Of a stretch of DNA of 64,000 bases, positions 41,001 through 53,000 are shown piece by piece. The notes below the pieces were generated by a model. That model made no database searches. It was not told the DNA's origin and was given only the letters and a program-made list of their open reading frames with translations. Where the stretch lies: assembly GCA_947650365.1 (NCBI GenBank), contig OX393553.1:37737947-37801946 (forward strand). The letters run 5' to 3'. The stretch is from Chamaelirium japonicum. Taxonomy: Eukaryota; Streptophyta; Magnoliopsida; Liliales; Melanthiaceae. Position numbers and translations under genes: made by a program. Each line of letters begins with the position of its first letter. Position 1 is the first letter of the stretch.

Positions 41001-44000
41001 AATGGATCAAATTGGGCGATCTGAACACGTCTTATTTCCACAAGGTAGCTAACGGGAGGAGGATTAAGAACGACATTCAACACCTAAGAGTAGGGGTTCG
41101 TCAATTGGAGGGGACAGAAGAGGTTCTTACTAGAGTTACAAACCACTTCAAGGCTTACTTTCAAGATCTCCCAGCCTCGTCTACTTCTCTTTCCTGGGAA
41201 GATTTGTCAGTTAGGAGGGTTCCACCATCAGCGGATTTGGACAGGCAGTTCTCACAGGAGGAGATCCGGAAAGCAGTTCTGGACATGAATGGGGATGGAG
41301 CCCCAGGCCCGGATGGCTTCTCGATGCAGTTCTTTCAGCTGTTCTGGGACTGTATCGCTCCAGATGTCACCATATTCATATTAGACTTCTTCGAAGGCTC
41401 TGCCTCCTTGGAGAGCCTCAATTATTCTATTCTCATTCTCATCCCGAAGAGGGCAGATTCGTCAGTAGCGTCGGATTTCAGACCTATCAGTCTTTCCAAT
41501 TGCATCTATAAGATCATCGCCAAACTTCTAGCTAACAGATTATCCCCGATTATGGATGACTTAATCAGCAAATCCTAATCGGCGTTTATCAAAGGAAGAA
41601 TGATTCTTGATAGCGTTGTCTCGGTGCAAGAGATCCTTTACCACTTGAAGGAGACTAAGTCAGAAGGCCTGGTTCTTAAGCTAGACTTTGAGAAGGCGTT
41701 CGATCGGCTTCACTTGGATTTTGTGCTTTCCACTTTGCGGGCTAAGGGCTTCTCACATAATTGGATACATTGGGTTTCTTTCTGCCTTAGTTCTTCCAAA
41801 CTATCATGCTCTATCAACAGCGCGACGGGAGGCCATTTTCGCATGCACAAAGACCTAAAGCAAGGATGCCCGCTCTTCCCGTTTCTCTTTATTCTGGCTG
41901 TTGATGCCTTTGATGCGATACTCCAGAGAGCCAACTCACAAGGCCTTTTCCGCGGAATCAGAGGTAACTCCTGGTGTATACCTAACCTGCATTTTGCTGA
42001 CGATACTATTCTTTTCTGTGAAGCCGACCTCGAGCAGGTAGCGGTCTTGAAGATTATTCTCTACGCTCTTGAGTTCTGTTCGGGTCTTCGTATCAACTTC
42101 TTTAAGAGCTCCGTGTATTACGTGGGGCCTTTCAGGGAGAAGGGTGTATTGGCCTTGACTTTACTGAACTGCAAGCTAGACTCTTTCCCTATGAAATATC
42201 TGGGGATTCCTATCAGCAACAAGCACCTGGCTAGAGCGGATTGGCTCAAGGTGGTTGAGAAGGTGGAAGGACGCCTTTCCAATTGGAAAAGAAGGTTACT
42301 ATCACTAGGGGGCCGCCTTACCGTAGTTAATTCTATGCTCTCAGCTATCCCGTCTTATTATCTAGCGTTCTACTTCATTCCTGCCTGAGTCATTAAGAGA
42401 ATAGACGGGATCCGAAGTTCTTTTCTATGGAAGGGAGCTGATGGCAAGATGGGCTCCTACCACCTGGCTAATTGGGGTCTCTCATGCAAGTCGCGCAACC
42501 AGGGGGGTCTGGGAGTCACTAACCTCAGAGACTTTAATCGAGCTCTTCTAGGCAAATGGTGGTGGAGACTCCAGAATGACCAGGGGGACAACTGGTCGTC
42601 AATCATCAGGGACAGATACTTCAAGCGGTTCTCTCCTCTACAGACCAGAAGTAGAGCGTCAGGGAAACTTTCTCCGTTCTGGAAAGGCATTCGCAAAGTA
42701 GGAGCCCCCTTCCGCTCCTGCATTAGGTTGGTCCCAGGTAACGGCAAGGACATCAAATTTTGGACCGACCATTGGGTAGATGACATCAGCCTTGCTTCTC
42801 TGTTCTACGACCTTTTTGATTTGGCGTGGGATACCCAGGCTTCGGTTCTTTCTCAGACTTCGGAATCTTTGGAGGGGCGTTCTTGGACGATTCAATTCAG
42901 GAGGTCGATTCCGGAAGCCTTGTAGGGTCAACTCTCAGATCTTTACCAGATACTGGAGAACTTCTCTCTGGGGGGCAGTCGAGACTTCTCGAGATGGAAG
43001 CAGGATTCTTCAGGGGTCTTCTCGGTGAGATCCTTCTACAGATTCCTGAACAACGGTGGCTTGATCTGCCCTTTTGCAACTCACCTTTGGAAGTCGCCGG
43101 CTTCGTTGAAGATCAGGATCTTCATGTGGCTCGCTATCAAGGAGAAGATATTGACTAGAGTGAATCTTTGCAAGCGCAACACCCCAATGTTACTGATACT
43201 TCTTGTCCTTTATGTCGCGCGCACAGGGAAGATGTGAACCATCTTTTTCTTAGATGTCAGTTCGCCAGAAACCTTTGGTCCATGCTTAAACACAGCCTGG
43301 GCATCCGCGGTCACCCGGGCTCCATGCGATCTCTCTGGACACTTTGGCGTACTAAGAGGGTGAAGAAGGTGCTCCAACCAGCATGGGATCTCCTGGTGCT
43401 TGGCCTCTGCTGGAGCATTTGGCGGGAACGCAACTCCAGAGTATTCTCGAATAAAGAGTTACCGATTGGGTCCGTCTGGTCCAACTTTGTCGCTATGATT
43501 ACTAGCTGGTCACCAGGTTTCTCCGTTAAGCTCTCAGGGAGGATTACCCCTTTCCTTAGCCTCTTGTAACTCCCTTTTTTAATTGAATTGTTAATAAAGC
43601 TTAGGGTATGCTCAACCCCATCCTCTCCGACTCGGAGAGGAGTTGCTCAAAAAAAAAAAAAAAAAAGGGGGAGGACGGCCAACCCCCTCCTCCCCTCTTC
43701 CATTAGCAGCAAGGAGGAGTGTCCTCCCCTCCTCTGAGCGCAACAATGAGAAAGGGAGGAGAGCATCCACCCTCCTCAACAACAGCATGGTCAAGGGACA
43801 CACCCTCCTCCCCTTTTTCTGACCAGCAGCATGGTAAGAAGGAAGCGATCAACCGTCATCCCCTTTCACGGATCGCATCAACACGAAGACGAGAGTGTTT
43901 TCCCCCTCCCCCCCACCCGCCCTCAGTTCGACACGGTTCGAGAAGGGAGGAGAGGCATCGCCCTCCTCCCCCCTCCGCCTACTTGATAGTACTACCTCCG

Positions 44001-47000
44001 ACAAGCACCCGAGGTGACCCAAGGAGACCACAAAGAAGTCGATACTAAGTTGATAAGTACACACGACGGAGGCCAATGATGAGTCGTCGGGTACCCTGCG
44101 GCTACTCGCGGCACTCAGCAATGATCACGGGCCTCACGGCGAAGTCAGCACCAAGTCGTAGAGTACACGCGGCCAATCGTAGACCCGCGGTACATGAGTC
44201 TGACTACGACGGAGGCCGATGACGGGCACCCACGATACCCGATGACGACTACCGTAGAGGTCGGCGACAAGTGGACGAATACGCGCGGTATCACTCGTGA
44301 TACCTGATGTCGACTACCGTAGAGGCCGACGACAAGTGGACGAATACGCGCGGTATTAGGCGACGATTACGACGGAGGTCGACGAGTACCCACGGTACAC
44401 GACGACGGAGACCAAGGCTCCCCGGCGACCTTGGTTCCTAGAACATTGTGACCGCCCAAGGAGCACGATGAGGACAACAAAGGTCCTAGGCAACCCCAAA
44501 GATGACAGACCAAAACCAATGTGTTAGTGAATCTTCTGATATCTCTTCAAATATGCAAATCACCAAGCCTTAAAAGAATAAATCACAATAATCAATGAGT
44601 CATCAATGGATATTATGAGATCTCGTCAAACATGGAAACTACTCAAAGATGGAGAAGATTGGATCCTTACAGTAATCAAGGAATAACATAGAAGAAGGAA
44701 AGAACTTATGGTGATGATTTGTACATGTGTTGCAATGTATATTCTCTCATTAATCACCATTGTAAAGTTAGCCAATAAATAGAATGCTCCTTCCTATCAA
44801 ATTGATGAGGAAGAGACTTTCTTCTACAATAGTTGTTACTGGCTTTATGGTATCAGAGTCTATCTCTCCCAACATAGGTTTCGATGTTATCCTATTCTCT
44901 TACATCTTCCCGATCAACCTTTGGTTGTGGTATCTGGTGAATATAGTAGCCAGGTACAATCTAGGGGTTAGTAGGGGTTACAAAAGGAGTCTTTGTTTCT
45001 TCATCCCTTTACTCTTTCAATGGCAGCAATATCTCCATTGATAATTGTTCCTAATGTCACAAATCTCGTCTCCGTTAAATTGGATCGTGATAATTATCTT
45101 CTATGGAAGAGTCAATTTGTTCCAGAATTGATAGCAAACAAGCTATATGGATATATTGATGGGTCCTTTCAATGTCTCAAAGAATTTCTTCATGATAAAG
45201 ATGATAAGCCTATCAACACCATCAATCCAGAGTATGAAAACTAGACGTAACGTGATTTGTTGGTGTTACTTTGGATTTAACGCCACTCATACTACATTTC
45301 TATTACAACAAGTAATGGGTCTCCGAACTTTGCGAGGGGCATGGTTACATCTCGAACGTCTTCACCTCATTCTTGTTCGGGAATCTTTCAATTAAAACAA
45401 CAATTTCAGTCTCAGGAAAAAAAAAAAAAGGGGTCTTTCTATGTTAGGAGACGACGGCTAGGGTTTGGAGAGGAACTGAATGATTCCATTGAGGGACTCA
45501 AGCCCAATATATATGTACAGTAAACCCGACCCGACTATACAGTAAACCCGACCCATTACATTACATTAACACTCCCCCTCAAACTCACGGTGGATCATGA
45601 ACCGAGAGTTTGCCTAGAAAATGCCTGAAGCGAGCAGTCGTCAGTGGCTTCGTCAGAAAATCAGCAGTCTGCTCCGATGAGGGAATGAAAGGCAGGGAGA
45701 TGATGTGATCGATAAACGCCTGGCGAACATAATGACAGTCAACTTCAATATGCTTTGTTCGCTCATGGAAGACCGGATTGCTAGCAATCTGAATAGCACT
45801 CCGGTTGTCACAGAAGAGAGGGGTCGGCCCGGATATCACCACTCCCAAGTCAAGCAGAAGACGTCGAAGCCAGACAATCTCGGCGGTGGTGGAAGCCATA
45901 GCCCTGTATTCGGCTTCGGTGCTGGAGCGAGCAACAGACTCCTGCTTCTTGCTGCGCCAGGAAATCAGGGAGTCACCCAGAAACACACAGTATCCTGTAG
46001 TAGATCGACGAGTGTCTGCATCTCCTGCCCAATCTGCATCTGAGTAGGCGCGCAGTACCAACGGAGAGGTGGAGGGAAACAGGAGTGAACGGGTGATGGT
46101 GCCCCGGAGGTAGCGGATAATCCGCAGAACAGCTGCATAGTGTACTGACCGTGGAGCCTGAACAAACTGACTGACAATGCCAACAGCATGAGCAATGTCT
46201 GGCCGGGTCATGGTGAGATAGACAAGCATCCCAACCAACCTCTGGTAGCGGGAGACATCCTGGAGCGGCTCACCATCGGTAGCGAGAAGCTTCAAATTGA
46301 GCTCCATGGGTGTATCAGCAGTACGTGTGTCAGTGAGGGCAGCATCAGTAAGAATGTCGGAGATGTACTTCTGCTGGGAGACCAACAGACCACGAGCTGA
46401 CCTGGCAATCTCAAGACCCAGAAAGTAGCGAAGAGAGCCCAGGTCTTTCATCTCAAACTGACTCTGGAGGTGCCGCTGGAGAGAGGCGATGGTGGCACTG
46501 TCATCCCCAGTGATGATCATATCATCCACGTAGAGGAGAAGGACTGCAATGCCCTGACTGGAGGAGCGAGTGAACAGGGCATAGTCGGAGTGACGCTCAA
46601 CAAACCCGGCGGCCAGAACTGCACTGCGAAAGCGCTCAAACCAGGCACGAGGAGCCTGCTTGAGCCCATATATGGCCCGGCGCAACCGACACACGTGTCC
46701 TGGAGGAACTGAAGTGCCCGGAGGAGGAGCCATGTAGACTTCCTCGGAGAGATCACCGTGAAGAAATGCATTGGTGACATCCATCTGATGGAGAGGCCAC
46801 CCTCGAGCAGCTGCCACAGCTAAGAGGGTGCGCACAGTAGTCATCCGAGCAACTGGAGCAAACGTCTCCTCGTAGTCAATCCCATACTCCTGGGAGAAGC
46901 CACGAGCAACGAGGCGAGCCTTGTGCCGCTCAATGGAGCCGTCAGGTCGAGTCTTGACCTTGAAGATCCACTTGCAGCTAACAGGCACCACCCCGGGGGG

Positions 47001-50000
47001 ACAAGGCACCAACTCCCAGGTCTGGGTCCGCTGAAATGCCTCAAGCTCAACTGACATGGCCTGCCGCCACTCTGGATGTAATGCTGCCTCACGGTACGAT
47101 TGGGGCTCCCGGTGAGTGTGAAGAGCAGTAAGGAAGGCCTGAAAGGATGGTGAATAGGAGGCACTGGCAGAGAAGCCAGAAGAGTCAGGAGAGTCAGTGG
47201 GAAAAGCAGAGTAACCAAACCTGTCAGGAGAGTAGTCGTATCTGGCAGGAGGGTGATGTTCGCGCGCTGGGTAGCGCCGAACAGGAGCAGGATCCACGAC
47301 CGGGGAGGAGGGAGCAGCAGCATCAGGCGAAGGAGTACCAGGGAGAACCGATTCGGGAGGGGGAGCTGCAGACCGACGTACATAGACACGAGTAATGGGT
47401 GGTGGAGGTGGTGGGGGTGGTGGCGTGGGGGACTGAGGAGGTGGTGGTGGTGGTGGCGATGGATACTGAGGAGGTGGTGGTGGTGGTGTAGTAGGCGTGG
47501 ATGGAGCAACAGAAACCGGGGGTAGAACAGGGATGTGAAGATGTGAGGAGGGCGAGGAGGATGACGAAGTAGGCAAGGAAAGATCCCGAGACTCAGGAGC
47601 AAAATACGGGACATCCTCAACAAAGGAGACGTGACGGGAGACACGGATCCGACGAGCTAAGGGATCATAGCAGCGATACCCCTTATGCTCACGACTGAGC
47701 CCCAAGTGAACACACCTAACAGACCTCGCAGAAAGTTTGGTGCGCTCATGGGGAGGAAGAAGAACGAAGCACGTGCAGCCAAACGTGCGAAGAAGAGAGT
47801 AGTCAGGTGGGCTGGAGTGAAGGCGCTCGTGAGGGGTGGCACCGGACAGAGCAGATGACGGAGTGATATTGATGAGGTGGACAGCCGTCATGACAGCTTC
47901 AGCCCAGTAGGAGTGAGGGACAGACGCAGAAAGAAGCAAGGCTCGTGCAGTCTCAAGGACATGACGATGCTTGCGTTCGGCAACGCCGTTCTGCTCATGG
48001 GTGTGGGGACAGGACTGCTGGTGAAGAGTGCCGTGAGACTGTAGAAGCTCACGCATCTCAGAGGAGAGATACTCCTTGGCACAATCAGACCGAAAGGTCT
48101 TGATTCGCCGACCAAACTGGGTGTGTATCATAGTGGTGAATCGCCTAAAGATGTGGGGAATTTCAGACCGATGACGCATGAGATAGACCCAGGTGCACCT
48201 AGAATAGTCATCGATAAAACAAACATAATACATATAACCAGATAGAGATGCAACAGGAGCAGGACCCCAAATATCCGAATGAACTAAATCAAATAAAGCA
48301 TTAGACTGGGAAGTACTAGCAGAAAAAGGAAGAGCTAGATGCTTTGCCAGTCGACAACCCGTACAGACAGAGAGGGGGGAGAAAGACGCTCGACCCAAAG
48401 CGCCCGAACGGAATACGCTTTTGAGTCGATCACTAGATATATGACCTAACCTTCTGTGCCACAGGTCGGCATCAGAGGTGACAGACATGACAGACGCAAC
48501 TGAAGACACATGGAGATGGTCCAACTGGTAGAGTCCTCCTGCCCTACGGCCCAGCCCAATCCTCTGACCCGTCCGCGAATCCTGCACAACACAAACAGAA
48601 GGGGTGAAGGTGACAGTCAGGCCAGAGTCGCAAAGAGAACTGATGGAAATCAAATTAATATTAAGACGAGGGGCATGATGGACATGGGATAGGGTCAGGC
48701 GACCAGAAGGGTCAGAGGTGGTGGTGATGGAGCCACATTGCGGAATAGGGACGAGAGTCCCATCCGCAGTGCGAACCTCCTGGTGGGTGGTAGTGGGAGA
48801 ACAGTCCGTGAGGACAGTGGAGTCAAAAGTAAGGTGACAGGAGGCACCCGAATCGAAGATCCATGGAGCAGTAGTACCAGAGGTGGCAGACAAGCCGTGC
48901 GCAGTCGCGGAGCCGGTGGAGGCTATGTGGCGGAGAAGGAGCTCCTCGAGGCGCTGAAGACGGTCCGGCTCAGGCGGCGAAGGAGCTGTGGGAGCAGTGG
49001 GGAGCGGCGAGGCCTCTGCAGTAGCCGCTGCACCACCAAAGTGGCGAAAGGAAGACGAACCACGTCCTCGACCCCGTCCACCTCGACCGCCGCGTCGATC
49101 GTCGCGAGAGGTCGAAGACCAGCGGGGGGATCTCTCATCCGGACCCCAGCGGGGGTTGCGTGGAGGACGTGTAGGGCACTCGCGCTTCATGTGGCCGGGC
49201 TCCTTGCAGTAGTGACAGAAAACAGCCTCATCGGAGAACCCGGCTGCCAGGACAGAGTCGGAGCTAGGAGCAAGTGGAGGAGCACGAGCGCCCTGAGTCT
49301 GAAGGCGGGTCTCCTCGTCGACCAAGGCGAGTAGGGCATCCTCGAGCCGAGGGAGGGGCTCACGGTGCAGGAGCTGGGCGGCTATGAGAGCAAAGTCTGG
49401 TCGAAGTGCTGCCAGAAACTGGTGCAGGTGGCCCTCGTCGAGGTAGCGCTGGAAGTCCCGGGAGCGGGGGCAGTCACACCGCTCCGGAATCAGTGAGTCC
49501 AGCTCATGCCAGTAGGCACTCATCTGACTGAAGAAGTCCTGAATGGTACGCTCCCCCTGACGGGCAGACTGCGAGTCGCAGATGAGCTGATGCCGGCGGG
49601 CGCCGCCGCGCGGGAGAAAACGGTCCCGGAGATACTCCCACATCGCGCGCGCAGTCGGAAGGCGGCCGATGGGAGCAAGGAGCGGACGAGCAACCGAGTC
49701 CAAGAGGTACGCCCGGATGGCCTGATCGTGGCGGCGCCACGTAAGAGCAGCAACGGTGACGGCCGTGGTAGCAGTCGCTGCAGAAGATGCAGCACTGCTG
49801 GTGACTGATGACGAGCCGGAGTAGTCAGTGGGAGGAGGATCCTCGCCGGTGACGTGACCCCACAAATCACGACTGGAGAGGGCGACCTCGACGGTGAGGG
49901 ACCAGTCAGGCCAGTCGCTGGCCGACGACAACTGAAACGCGACCGCCTTCAGCGGTGGAGAGATCGCAACGACAGACGGTGCGGCTGGAGAGGCCATGGA

Positions 50001-53000
50001 GGAGGCAGTAGGGCGTCAGGGGGTGTTGGGGGGGTGCTGTAGGGCTGTAGGGGGCTCGGGAGGGGGTCGGAAGGGGGGGCAGGGGCTGTAGGGGGATCGG
50101 AAGGGGGCTGTCGGATGGCCGGAAGTGGAGGCGGGGGCTGCTGCAGGGGTATCGGTGGCCGGAAGGTGGGTCGGGGTGGAGGAGGGGGCGGCAGGGGGTG
50201 TCGGGGGGGCTTCAGAGGGGGTCGGGGGGGGGTGGAGGAGGGGCGGCAGGGGGTTTCGGTGGCCGGAAGTGGAGGCGGGGCTGCTGCGGGGGGTATCGGA
50301 GGCCGGAAGGGGGTAGAGGAGGGGCTGAGGGGGGTCGGTGGTGGAGGAGGGGGGCTGCAGGGGGTCGGGGGTGGAGGCGGGGGCTGCAGGTGACCGGAAG
50401 GGGGGCCGGTGGAGGAGATGGGGCCGGAAGGGGGGGCCGGTGCAGGTGGCCGGAAGGGGGGCCGGCGGGAAGGAGGGAGACCGGAGGAGGTGCAGCCGTC
50501 GCCCTAGCGCTCTGATACCATGTTAGGAGACGACGGCTAGGGTTTGGAGAGGAACTGAATGATTCCATTGAGGGACTCAAGCCCAATATATATGTACAGT
50601 AAACCCGACCCGACTATACAGTAAACCCGACCCATTACATTACATTAACATTCTATAACTGAATATTTAGATAAAAGGAAAGCTATTGTTGATACTCTAA
50701 AGTCCGTGGGACAATCAGTTTCCAACTTTGATCTATATAATCAGATCCTTAATGGCATCGGCCAAGAATATGACTCAGTTCATACCTCCATTAATAATCG
50801 AGAAACTCCTATATCTTTTGATGAACTATTTGGGTGATTGTTGACATTTGAGTTACGTTTGGAGTCGAATTCGACAGCTTTAATTTCTGAACAGCAATCT
50901 ATAGCTCTTTTTAAAAATCGAGAGCCTCAACCACATCCTCCAAGTCATGGGAGCTATCGTGGTCCTGGGCGAGGTCGTAATTATGGTGGTCGTGCCACCA
51001 CTTCGACCGAGAGCACCAACAACTCTTCTGCAAGGCCTAGAAATCAGCCTACTTGTCAAATTTGCAACTGTGTTAGCCATAACGCCTTGGACTGCTTTCA
51101 TCGTCCTGATCTTTCTTATCAGGGTCAACAGCCACCGCATATGTGGCCTCCAAGCAAGGGCGTCAACCTGGTACACAGACACGAGGGCCTCCAATCATGT
51201 CACACCTGAATTGAGCAACCTCTCTCTGCACTCTGTTTATGTTGGATTTTAAAATCTTGCGGTTGGTGATGGTAACAAATTTCCAATCACTCATATTGGC
51301 AATACCATGTTCCCCCAAAATGAATCCAATATTTCATTTGCATAACATTCTACATGCTCCTGCCATGAAAACTAATCTTTTATCAGTTTCTCATTTTACC
51401 AAAGATAACAAGGGTTATTTCATTTTTACTGACTTGGGATTCTTTATAAAGAACAACCACTCGGGGAAGATCCTCTTCCAAGGATGGATCAATGATGGCC
51501 TATATTAAGTTCAACCTCCTCAGTCTTCCACGCCATTCAGTGTCTTCTCCGTCTGCCTTCTTGAGTACTCGAGTTTCTAATAACAATTGGCACCATAGAT
51601 TTGGTCATTCGGCTGAGCATATTATGGCTACTTTTTTCCATTTATTCCTTGTCATGAGTCATCCAAATTATAGTTTATTTGCTCTTTGTGCCGATAAGGC
51701 AAAAGTTCTCACTTACCATTTCAATTATCTGAGTCTGTAACCTCATGTCCCTTAGAACTTATTCACATTGATGAGTGGGGTCCTACTCTTACTCTACCAA
51801 TAAATGGACATCGTTATTATGTTATTTTTGTGGATGATTATAGCCGCTATTGTTGGATTATACCTCTCTCTCTCTCTCAAATCTAAAGTTTATGATGCAT
51901 TTATTTGTCTCAAATTATTTGTTGAAAACATGTTTGATAAGAAAATAAAGACCCTGCAATCCGATGGTGGTGGGGAATACACCGGTCTTCGACTTAAAAA
52001 CTTTTATCTCAACATGCTATTTCCCATCACCTATCATTGCCACATACTCATCAGCAAAATGGTATGGCTAAAAGAAAACATCACCATATCGTTGAAACAA
52101 ATTTAACACTCATGGAACACTCACATATGCCTCATCGACACTGGCACAATGCATTTGCTATTGTTGTTTTCTTGATCAATCGGATGCCCTCTCGAGTCAT
52201 TGCCAATATTTCCCCTTATAAAAATCATTTCAAAAGCCTCCTGACTATAGTGTCTTACGGAGCTTTGGTTGTGCATGTTAGCCTTTTTTTCGTCCATACA
52301 AGCCTAAAAACCTTTCTTATCGTACCACTCCATGCATTTTTCTATAGTCTTAATCATCGTGCTTACAAGTGTATGGATCCCCACATAGGAGTGACAAGAC
52401 GCATTTTCTTATCACGACATGTTTTTTATGAGTCTCGCTATCCATTTATTGAACTAGAAAGGTCTCACTTGTTCGGACAATCTACGGATGATTCTACTCC
52501 ACTCCTCCTTGGCTCGGTTGTTCGTTTGCCTTCACAAGAATCTAAGGTAGTATCTTTCCCACCAGCCACTGTTGTTGCCTCTCCCACTTCTTCCACGACC
52601 TCTGCTACCCCCTCTCCATCTCTTTTCCTTGACCAGCCTACAGCCTTCGACTCCACCACCCACAAGTGAGGCACATTCCTATACTCCTCTAACTAAATCC
52701 CTGCCCACCACTTTTGGTCCACCGCAACACCCTTATAACACCCTCTCTAAGCCTGGTATCTTCAAACCAAAAGCCTGTCTCTCTACTCGACACCCACTAT
52801 CAACCTCTTTGTTTTCCTCAGCTAGTATGGATGAACCCACTTCTTATACCCAAGCAGTCAAATTTTCTCATTGGAGGTATGTCATGGCCTTGGAGTTTGA
52901 TGTCCTTTAAAAGCAAGGAGCGTGGTCTCTTGTCCCAGCACACCCTACTCAAAATGTTGTTGGTTGTCGTTGGATTTACAAAATAAATCAACGAGCTGAT

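Larger units (their letters stand above)
45442..50650 (-). mobile_element. Young, whole-looking Copia LTR retrotransposon nested in the older one
   Basis: The 130-bp LTRs at 45442-45571 and 50521-50650 are identical, and the target duplication TTCTA is exact (45437-45441, 50651-50655). On the minus strand: iMet primer site TGGTATCAGAGC beside the right LTR, a G-rich repeat leader (50000-50506 on the plus strand), one long gag-pol frame, and a polypurine tract (TTTGAGGGGGAG) beside the left LTR. Identical LTRs and an open frame indicate a recent insertion, although 130 bp gives coarse dating. The short LTRs fit the Ale/Retrofit-like end of Copia; the lineage is inferred. Confidence 0.93.

Noticed and set aside
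50115-50526. Gly/Arg-rich ORFs
   Set aside because: Artefacts of the G-rich leader repeat of the young Copia element.
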